DNA from: Fidelibacterota bacterium
Lineage (GTDB): Bacteria; Fidelibacterota; UBA2242
Direction: 5' to 3'
Length of the DNA stretch: 5,660 nt
Assembly: GCA_023133185.1 (NCBI GenBank)
Contig: JAGLWX010000124.1
Coordinates: 1-5,660 of the forward strand
Positions 1 through 4,989 of the stretch are shown one piece after another. The notes beneath the pieces were generated by a model. It was not told where the DNA came from. It was given only the letters and a program-made list of their open reading frames with translations, and searched no databases. Within the stretch, counting starts at the first letter, position 1. Each line of letters begins with the position of its first letter. The translations under genes and the position numbers were made by a program.

Positions 1-1512
1 GCGAAACATTTAGTTGTCCCCGATAGATGTAAAATAGAATTTCCACATATTAAAATTGATCGTGAATTTGCGAGTTCTTTAGTTGAAAAAGTAAATCAGG
101 AAATACGCTATCGTGTCCTTGGATCAATTCTATCAAGTGGTGTTGCGACAAGCGGTAGCATGGCTCTCGGTGTTGTTCATGCCCAAAAGGAACAGGAAAG
201 AAAAGAGCATGATGCTAAGGCGTTAGATTCGACGCTGAACGAAACATTGATTCGTTACATGGTTGATTTGAATTACCCTGAGCATAATGTCTATCCTAAA
301 ATTAAATCAAAATATGAAACCACGAGGGACATTAAAGAGGTAAGGGAGAATATAAAACTTGCAAATGAATTTGAAATACCAATGGAAAAAACTTATGTGG
401 CAAGTGAATTACAGATTAAAATAGCGGACGAAGGGACACCAGAAGAGGATTTAATTAAAAAGCCTGAACCACCGCCACCAGTATTACCGATTGAAAAGGA
501 AGAAGAAGAGGAAGAAGGTGAAGGAACTCCAGAGGTAGAAAGTATCCTGATGGGGAAAATTAAACCGCAGTTCCTGAAATCAATAAATAAACGAGCGAAA
601 GATTCCTTACTAAAGATGCAGAAACTTGAAGGTGCTTCTGTTGATGCAGGGATGAAATATTATAATGGGCTCGGTAATCAAATCGAGAAATGGCTTTCCG
701 GTTATGACAGTATTGAGAGCGCGCTAAGTGATTATGCCGTACTTGTTATTGATGTCGAACCGCTTAGGAATTATTTAGGTCATTCGTTTTTCTGGTCAAT
801 GCTTCATGGAATGTTTCAAGTATACGATGAGCCATTAGTCCGTGAAGATTTTGGATTACCAAAACTCAAACTATCATGGAAAGAAAAACTTGCGCATAAT
901 TTTAGTTCCGGTATTCGGTTTAATCCTTTCAAGCTGGATACATTTTGGGAACCAGTGCCTTTTGATGAAGCGATAGAAATGTTCCGTGCCCGTGAAATTC
1001 TCACGATTGATCAATTCAAATTACTCGAAGGCTATGCTAAACGACGGGCTTTGACTGCTACCGGAATGACTTATAGCACAATCCAGAACAAGCTATTTGA
1101 TTCATTGGAGGCAGCATTGGTTGAAGGTATCGCATTAGATGAATTTTCCGAAAGTGTTAAAGAAGTAGTAATGTCACCTAATCATGCTGAAATTATTTTC
1201 CGTACAAATGTACAAACTGCATATAATAATGGACACGCAGAAGCAATATATGACCAGCGGTTGGCAGGAGCAATACCTGCATTTCAATATTCGGCAATTA
1301 TTGATGATCGTACCACTCCTATTTGCGAAGAACGAGATGGTATGGTATATGGTAGAGATGTGATGGCAGATTGGGATGTTATCCCACCGTGTCATTTCAG
1401 ATGTAGAAGTACGATAATACCGATTTTTGCTGATGAGTATAGCGGATTTCCAGCTTCCAGACCGTTTGAACAGTCACAACAAGGATTCGGAACATGGAAG
1501 CCGATACTTTAA
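1..1512 (+). CDS. Portal (DUF935 / Mu gp29-like) C-terminus fused to MuF head-morphogenesis protein, 5' partial
   Basis: The frame is open from base 1, so the true start lies upstream and 503 residues are visible. Numbering from base 1, residues 1-150 match the end of DUF935 portals, with GSMALGVVHAQKE followed by LNETLIRYMVDLN. These proteins form the dodecameric DNA entry ring. Residues 153-180 are a PEPPPP and poly-glutamate linker. From about 181 to the end is a MuF (SPP1 gp7-like) minor head domain: the FRTNVQTAYNNG helix at 400-411, DDRTTPICEERDG at 435-447, and PPCHFRCRSTIIP at 462-474, which corresponds to the usual PPxHxxCRC ending. In Mu these are separate genes (gp29 and gp30); here no stop or strong internal ribosome site separates them. 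Only about 27 residues follow the MuF domain, so no toxin domain is attached. The next gene starts 11 bases on. The MuF assignment is firm and the portal assignment is strong. Confidence 0.9.
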   Translation, partial: AKHLVVPDRCKIEFPHIKIDREFASSLVEKVNQEIRYRVLGSILSSGVATSGSMALGVVHAQKEQERKEHDAKALDSTLNETLIRYMVDLNYPEHNVYPKIKSKYETTRDIKEVRENIKLANEFEIPMEKTYVASELQIKIADEGTPEEDLIKKPEPPPPVLPIEKEEEEEEGEGTPEVESILMGKIKPQFLKSINKRAKDSLLKMQKLEGASVDAGMKYYNGLGNQIEKWLSGYDSIESALSDYAVLVIDVEPLRNYLGHSFFWSMLHGMFQVYDEPLVREDFGLPKLKLSWKEKLAHNFSSGIRFNPFKLDTFWEPVPFDEAIEMFRAREILTIDQFKLLEGYAKRRALTATGMTYSTIQNKLFDSLEAALVEGIALDEFSESVKEVVMSPNHAEIIFRTNVQTAYNNGHAEAIYDQRLAGAIPAFQYSAIIDDRTTPICEERDGMVYGRDVMADWDVIPPCHFRCRSTIIPIFADEYSGFPASRPFEQSQQGFGTWKPIL

Positions 1513-1523
1513 AAAGGTGAAAT

Positions 1524-1847
1524 ATGACGATTGAGGAACGAAATAATAGAATTGAAGCATTAGTAGAAAAAGTTGCAGAAATAATGCTTGCTGCTCTTAG
1601 AGAGAATTTGGATTCAGGAATTGAATTCTATCGGTCGAAAGAGAAAGATGGAGTTGAATCTATTGTATTTAGAGTTCGTGATAAATGCGACTTTAAAGAT
1701 GTTGAATGTCCACATGATGAAACACTTGTTAGTGATTTAATTTCTGAATATTTTACAATTGATGAAGATTGGGCTAAAGAATTGGAAGAAATGAGAGCAA
1801 AAGGAAAACAGGTTTTTACTAAATCGGAGAATATAAATGCTGACTAA
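1524..1847 (+). CDS. Small acidic protein of unknown function
   Basis: This 107-residue protein is not recognised. The ATG has AAGGTGA at 1514-1520 just upstream, a short spacing but a clear site. Residues 1-30 look like an amphipathic helix (TIEERNNRIEALVEKVAEIM), and the centre (45-52, VESIVFRV) looks like a strand. C55, C62 and H64 fall in a short charged loop, too few to argue for a metal site. Residues 70-100 are again helical and strongly acidic (DEDWAKELEEM). There is no signal peptide or membrane segment. It follows the portal-MuF gene and overlaps the zinc-finger gene by 11 bases, so it is probably co-translated with its neighbours. Its position could suit a head accessory or chaperone, but that is only positional inference. 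Confidence 0.75.
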   Translation: MTIEERNNRIEALVEKVAEIMLAALRENLDSGIEFYRSKEKDGVESIVFRVRDKCDFKDVECPHDETLVSDLISEYFTIDEDWAKELEEMRAKGKQVFTKSENINAD

Positions 1848-2022
1848 TCCTAAATCATTAATGCCAAATACCGGAGAAATGTGGAAGTGTTCTAATTGCA
1901 AACAGACAAATTCCGGCAATGAGATGTTCTGCGTTAAATGTGGAGAACCGAATCAGGGCGATCCACCGCAAATGCATACTTCTGTTAGTTCAGTTAATTC
2001 AAAAGGTCGAAAGGAATTATGA
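1837..2022 (+). CDS. Zinc-finger protein with RanBP2-like Cys4 pattern
   Basis: A 61-residue protein with GGAG at 1826-1829 at good spacing before the ATG. It overlaps the previous gene by 11 bases and the next by an ATGA. Residues 16-35 read W-x-C-x2-C-x3-N-x6-C-x2-C (W16, C18, C21, N25, C32, C35). This matches the consensus of RanBP2-type zinc fingers and also falls within the broader bacterial zinc-ribbon group. Zinc binding is therefore likely. The remaining 26 residues are polar, rich in Ser/Pro/Gln, probably disordered, and end in a basic patch (KGRKEL). What the finger binds (RNA, protein or nothing but structure) cannot be told from the sequence. Bacterial zinc ribbons are common and varied, so the RanBP2 resemblance may be convergence. 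Confidence 0.8.
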   Translation: MLTNPKSLMPNTGEMWKCSNCKQTNSGNEMFCVKCGEPNQGDPPQMHTSVSSVNSKGRKEL

Positions 2023-2336
2023 CGGCATATTCAGGAAAGAATTCTCCATATCTTAGTTGTCCAATGGAAGTATCAGCACCTTATGGCTATGAAGAGAAAT
2101 CTTTTAAATGTCGTTTAATGGGTTTCTGTCAACCGTGGTTGCGGTGCCCAATAGAAGAACTTCAGCGTCGTTACGGCGATGAGGGGATTCCAATAATCGA
2201 ATTGCGTTATGTTCGTGGTACAGATGGTGTGCTTTATTATACGTCGCCAACTCAAGAAGAGATTGCTGAAATTCAGATAAGCGGGTATATATCTAAGATT
2301 CCTAAATTACCGGAGGAATCAGATGCCAAAATTTAA
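2019..2336 (+). CDS. Small four-cysteine protein of unknown function
   Basis: A 105-residue protein whose ATG overlaps the stop of the zinc-finger gene (ATGA at 2019-2022), with AAGG at 2011-2014. It has exactly four cysteines, all in the N-terminal half: C14, C31, C37 and C43 (C-x16-C-x5-C-x5-C). Two of them sit in similar contexts, LSCP and LRCP. A zinc or iron-sulphur site is possible but the spacing matches no motif I recognise. Residues 57-76 look like beta strands (IPIIELRYVRG, VLYYTS), followed by a helix (QEEIAEIQ). The C-terminus ends EESDAKI and lies inside a duplicated junction sequence; its last 14 bases overlap the next small gene. It is not recognised as any phage head family. 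Confidence 0.75.
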   Translation: MTAYSGKNSPYLSCPMEVSAPYGYEEKSFKCRLMGFCQPWLRCPIEELQRRYGDEGIPIIELRYVRGTDGVLYYTSPTQEEIAEIQISGYISKIPKLPEESDAKI

Positions 2337-2342
2337 AGGTGA
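2312..2342 (+). repeat. Junction direct repeat, copy A
   Basis: This copy matches 2874-2904 at 27 of 31 bases, including 16 identical bases in a row (GGAGGAATCAGATGCC). It carries the SD and start of the 44-residue membrane protein and the EESDAKI end of the 105-residue protein. The offset between copies is 562 bases. Confidence 0.85.
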
Positions 2343-2457
2343 CGATTATGAATATGATAAATGGCCTGAGCATGAAATAAATACTATTACTGCTGTATTA
2401 TTCGGAATTGCGATGATATTACTTTGCGTAGTGATGGTTTTTAAGACTAACTATTAA
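2323..2457 (+). CDS. 44-residue single-span membrane protein
   Basis: A short open frame starting at ATG 2323 with a strong SD, GGAGGA at 2312-2317, at 5-base spacing, and ending at TAA 2455-2457. Residues 1-20 are polar and net acidic (MPKFKGDDYEYDKWPEHEIN). Residues 21-40 (TITAVLFGIAMILLCVVMVF) form one clear transmembrane helix, followed by KTNY. The charge pattern favours N-terminus outside and C-terminus in the cytoplasm. The first ten residues match the start of the downstream protease/scaffold at eight positions (MPKF-x-GD-x-YE). It overlaps the upstream gene by 14 bases, and the SD of the next gene starts at its stop codon. A holin-like or other membrane role is conceivable, but holins usually sit in lysis modules, so the function stays open. 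Confidence 0.65.
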   Translation: MPKFKGDDYEYDKWPEHEINTITAVLFGIAMILLCVVMVFKTNY

Positions 2458-2469
2458 AGGAGTTAGATC

Positions 2470-2892
2470 GTGGATAATCGTGCGTTTAATGGCTACGAAG
2501 CTGAAAAAAAGAGATTTAATGAGGATCACCACCTACATTTAGATTCTTTGCGTGAGTATGCTCAAGAAATTGATGGCGATGTGAAAATCGTAGATGGTAA
2601 TCTGGAATTTGATGGAATTTTCTTACTCAAAGGGCTATCCATAAAGTTCACATATGATACTTATCGAAGTGCTAACTCCGCAATTCAAGGACTTGGATGG
2701 TTTAAGGAATTAATTGATAAATTACCTCTAGCCGATAAGCTCCCTAAAGTGGAAAGTCAAGGATTGCAGTGGTTTGATGAATTGAATGAGGTAATATCGC
2801 GGGAAATGGAAGCCGATCCGACTAAAATCCCTGTAGTTCCCGCATTAAAAGAAATTATAATCGGGAAAGATTTGGAGGAATCAGATGCCTAA
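2470..2892 (+). CDS. Unknown 140-residue protein with an internal repeat
   Basis: The start is GTG at 2470, chosen because AAAGGAG lies at 2456-2462 with 7-base spacing. Residues 1-32 are charged and helical with a histidine cluster (EDHHLHLD). Residues 36-63 look like a beta hairpin (DGDVKIVDGNLEFDGI, then LSIKFTYDTY). Residues 73-81 (QGLGWFKEL) and 97-105 (QGLQWFDEL) are a repeat with 24-residue spacing, separated by a Leu/Pro-rich stretch. The C-terminus ends EESDA and overlaps the protease start by eight bases, so translation is probably coupled. There is no membrane segment or signal peptide, and I recognise no family. Confidence 0.75.
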   Translation: MDNRAFNGYEAEKKRFNEDHHLHLDSLREYAQEIDGDVKIVDGNLEFDGIFLLKGLSIKFTYDTYRSANSAIQGLGWFKELIDKLPLADKLPKVESQGLQWFDELNEVISREMEADPTKIPVVPALKEIIIGKDLEESDA

Positions 2893-2904
2893 ATTCGAGG
2901 GTGA
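2874..2904 (+). repeat. Junction direct repeat, copy B
   Basis: Second copy of the 31-base junction repeat. It carries the SD and start of the protease/scaffold and the EESDA end of the 140-residue protein. In both copies the upstream gene reads the repeat in the same frame (EESDA) and the downstream gene starts MPKF. Confidence 0.85.
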
Positions 2905-4513
2905 TCCATACGAAACCGAATATGCCGTAATTGAGAAAATAGAAATCATGCGTGAAGGTATCTGGAATGGCTATCCATACACTCCTGAATTCATCGAAGA
3001 AATTACATTGACTTACGATACGTCGGTTATCCGTGCTCCCTTAATGCTTGGACATTGGGGCGAAGGTGATGGTCCTGAACACGGTCATGTACTCGAATTG
3101 GAAATGGTTGATGAAAAGACAGATACCGGACAGGTATCCTTATACGCTACTGTTGGTTTTCTCGAATCCGCTGCTGAATTGATTAAAGATGGAATGTATA
3201 ACGAACGTTCTATTTGTTGGTGGGATTGGTATCCAATGAAAGGCTTTGCTTATTTACTTCATTTAGCATTGCTTGGCGATGCAAATCCTGCCAGTGTCGG
3301 AATGGACCCGATCAAATTTACTCCCAAAAATCAGGAATCAGAGTTTGAAGGTGCGGGAGATGAAGCTGTTAATGAAGGCGATTTAAATGCCCATCGCTTA
3401 AATACTTTCAATGCAATGGCTACCGCACTTTCGTTTCAACCGGAAAACTTAAAATGGGATAAGGAATTTGAAGATGGTGATATCCGTTATGAAGTTCGCA
3501 AATTAAGCCGTTTTATGCCTGGAACGATCCGGATTCGTATGATTTCAAAGAAAGATGGAATCCGTGCCCTTGCCGGGAATCTCAAAACAGAATATTTGCC
3601 GGAAGGTAAAAGCGGAGATGCATTATTTAATCAGTATATTCTTTTCAGTGAAGAAGCTGGCTGGACCTTAAAGAAAGCGAAATCGTGGATCGAATCACGA
3701 AAAACGCTTGATATTGAATCAGAAAGTAACGATATTAAAAATAAAATAACAAATATCACCGTAGGAAGCGTCGAATCAACTCCGGGTACGGACCCGGTTG
3801 ATAATAATTCCCTGACCGCTACTGCGGAAGGAGGAAATAGTATGTCACCTGAACCCGAAACGACCGCAACAGTCGGTCAGGACGGTAACGAAGAGCAGCT
3901 TGCAGCCGAAGAAGTTGTTACTGCTCTTCAACCAAGTGCCAAAGTTCAGTCAAGAGAAGTCAGTCTTATTCAGCCCGGTAATCTCAACGATAAAGCTAAG
4001 ACTACCCAGCAGTTGCAGGCTGCGATCGAAGCCGAAAAAGGCAAAGCACAAGAAGAGTTTGACGAGTTGGAAGTACAACTTCTTAAAGAGAAGTTTGAAG
4101 TCCGACTTTCTCAAACAGATGCAATGTGCCGGATACTTCTTGCATCTGGTCACATGCTTCCAAGCCAATTTGAACTTGGCGTCGTTGAATGCTTAGCTGC
4201 GATTCCCGATGAATTGGAAATCGAAGAAACGGCAGAAGACGGAAGTAAAATTAAGTATCGTATTCGTAACCGCTTACTTGAAATCCTCAAGGAAGGCGGA
4301 CGTGTAAAACTTCGTGGTGAGGTAACTCCCCGTGTCGATGAGAGTAAAGCTGATGGTCCAGATGCTGATTTGGATAGGCTTGATGCTAAGGGCATGGATA
4401 CCCGAAGTGAAAGGTTACGCAGGAAATTAACAGAAAAGTTTCCTGACAAGAAATCGGATGAAATTATGGTCTTAGTAGAAGACGAAATCCGGAAGGATGG
4501 TGGTCGATCATGA
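2885..4513 (+). CDS. Prohead protease/scaffold polyprotein (Mu gpI-like)
   Basis: A 542-residue protein with SD GGAGGA at 2874-2879. Residues 15-145 match the Mu I-type head maturation protease: IxxxGxWNGxPYTPEFI, then AP-x3-GH at 51-57, the GPEHGHV strand, NERSI at 106-110, and LLHLALLGDANPASVGMDPIKF at 124-145. H57 and S109 are the likely catalytic pair, with H126 a candidate third residue (inference from family pattern). Residues 185-273 form an extra domain containing GWTLKKAKSWIESRK. Residues 274-319 are a low-complexity linker. Residues 320-542 are a scaffold: acidic start, predicted coiled coil around 375-420, and a basic helical C-terminus rich in Arg/Lys, the usual capsid-binding end. 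An internal start at 3842 probably makes the scaffold alone. The stop overlaps the next gene (ATGA). Confidence 0.85.
   Translation: MPKFEGDPYETEYAVIEKIEIMREGIWNGYPYTPEFIEEITLTYDTSVIRAPLMLGHWGEGDGPEHGHVLELEMVDEKTDTGQVSLYATVGFLESAAELIKDGMYNERSICWWDWYPMKGFAYLLHLALLGDANPASVGMDPIKFTPKNQESEFEGAGDEAVNEGDLNAHRLNTFNAMATALSFQPENLKWDKEFEDGDIRYEVRKLSRFMPGTIRIRMISKKDGIRALAGNLKTEYLPEGKSGDALFNQYILFSEEAGWTLKKAKSWIESRKTLDIESESNDIKNKITNITVGSVESTPGTDPVDNNSLTATAEGGNSMSPEPETTATVGQDGNEEQLAAEEVVTALQPSAKVQSREVSLIQPGNLNDKAKTTQQLQAAIEAEKGKAQEEFDELEVQLLKEKFEVRLSQTDAMCRILLASGHMLPSQFELGVVECLAAIPDELEIEETAEDGSKIKYRIRNRLLEILKEGGRVKLRGEVTPRVDESKADGPDADLDRLDAKGMDTRSERLRRKLTEKFPDKKSDEIMVLVEDEIRKDGGRS
3828..3834 (+). promoter_or_regulatory. 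Internal Shine-Dalgarno site for the nested scaffold
   Basis: AAGGAGG lies inside the protease/scaffold gene, seven bases before the in-frame ATG at 3842. It is a seven-base complement of the anti-SD core, and it reads as Glu-Gly-Gly in the long frame. It decides the start of the nested scaffold product. Confidence 0.75.
3842..4513 (+). CDS. Nested head scaffold protein from an internal in-frame start (Mu Z / lambda Nu3-like)
   Basis: ATG 3842 is codon 320 of the protease/scaffold gene and is preceded by AAGGAGG (3828-3834) at 7-base spacing, the best SD match in the window. The product would be 223 residues. It begins exactly where the low-complexity linker ends and covers the whole scaffold part: an acidic Pro/Glu/Thr-rich N-terminus, a helical coiled-coil stretch (QLQAAIEAEKGKAQEEF onward), a central helical region, and a charged C-terminus (RSERLRRKLTEKF). 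Scaffold made in excess from a start nested in the protease gene is known for lambda C/Nu3 and Mu I/Z. That this start is used here is inference from the SD and the domain boundary. Confidence 0.75.
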   Translation: MSPEPETTATVGQDGNEEQLAAEEVVTALQPSAKVQSREVSLIQPGNLNDKAKTTQQLQAAIEAEKGKAQEEFDELEVQLLKEKFEVRLSQTDAMCRILLASGHMLPSQFELGVVECLAAIPDELEIEETAEDGSKIKYRIRNRLLEILKEGGRVKLRGEVTPRVDESKADGPDADLDRLDAKGMDTRSERLRRKLTEKFPDKKSDEIMVLVEDEIRKDGGRS

Positions 4514-4953
4514 CCGTCGAAGCAAGCCGTTCAAAAAACATGAAAAAGTCGATTCTTGAACTTTCAGCACTTGCTGAGGAAGCAGTTCTGGATGGTCAGA
4601 TTGTAAAAGTCGGCTCAAGCGAAGGGACTATTGTTCCATGTGGTGTTAACGAAAACCCTCTGGGTATTTGTCAGAGAACCGTTAACGCTGCGAAGATTGC
4701 AGGTTACTTAGCAGACCCACAAACAGAAGGTGCCACTGAAATCCGGTGTGTCGTCTGTGTTATGGGTATCGCCCCTGTTCTTGCAGGTGGAGAAGTTGCT
4801 ATGAATGCGTGGGTTAGATCGGATGCGAATGGTCGAATCGTAACCGCTACTGGCGACGGCACTGATAACATCATCGGTATTTGCTACGATGCTGCTTCAG
4901 GTGACGGCAAAAACACGCACATTCTGGTTCACAGAATCCCGGCTACAGATTAA
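4510..4953 (+). CDS. Capsid decoration/cement protein (DUF2190-like)
   Basis: A 147-residue protein starting at an ATGA overlap with the scaffold stop. The nearest SD-like bases (GGTGG, 4499-4503) are weak, so it probably depends on translational coupling. The pattern fits DUF2190 capsid-stabilising proteins: an EEAVLDGQIVKV opening strand, a GTIVPCGVNENPLGIC strand pair, VMGIAPVLAGGEVAMNAWVRSDANGRIV (86-111), and a final GICYDAASGDGKNTHILVH (123-141). These are small beta-rich proteins that sit on the capsid surface. It sits directly before the capsid gene, the usual place. Five cysteines (44, 54, 80, 83, 125) are more than I would expect. An in-frame ATG at 4540 (residue 11) would also give a normal DUF2190 N-terminus but has no SD. 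Confidence 0.8.
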   Translation: MTVEASRSKNMKKSILELSALAEEAVLDGQIVKVGSSEGTIVPCGVNENPLGICQRTVNAAKIAGYLADPQTEGATEIRCVVCVMGIAPVLAGGEVAMNAWVRSDANGRIVTATGDGTDNIIGICYDAASGDGKNTHILVHRIPATD

Positions 4954-4962
4954 TCTGAGCCG
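4940..4962 (+). other. RNA hairpin across the decoration gene stop, before the capsid ribosome site
   Basis: CGGCT (4940-4944) pairs with AGCCG (4958-4962). After a one-base bulge (A4945), CAGA (4946-4949) pairs with TCTG (4954-4957), leaving a TTAA loop that overlaps the stop codon. No T-run follows, so it is not a simple intrinsic terminator. It ends 13 bases before the capsid SD. It could be an mRNA stability or processing element; a role is inference. Confidence 0.45.
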
Positions 4963-4989
4963 ATTATGAAATAACGGAGGACACTAAAA

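Noticed and set aside
1400..1512. Polymorphic toxin at the MuF C-terminus
   Set aside because: MuF domains are known to carry C-terminal toxins, but only about 27 residues follow the domain here, with no recognisable toxin.
816..1919. Antisense frames at 816-1004, 1174-1395 and 1737-1919
   Set aside because: Short, without initiation signals, and opposite supported genes.
3900..4196. Second + strand frame of 98 codons inside the scaffold
   Set aside because: No SD; Lys/Leu/Phe-rich low-quality product; fully inside the coiled-coil coding region in another frame.
4150..4449. Antisense open frame of 99 codons within the scaffold region
   Set aside because: Serine/leucine-rich product typical of a shadow frame, no ribosome site, lies opposite a well-supported gene.
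4533..4539. In-frame A AAA AAC slippery heptamer near the start of the decoration gene
   Set aside because: A -1 shift meets a stop (TGA) within seven codons, so no useful product would result; probably just a Lys-Asn codon pair after Ser.
4951..4989. Intrinsic terminator before the capsid gene
   Set aside because: The hairpin at 4940-4962 is not followed by a T-run, and a terminator here would cut off the capsid gene from its operon.
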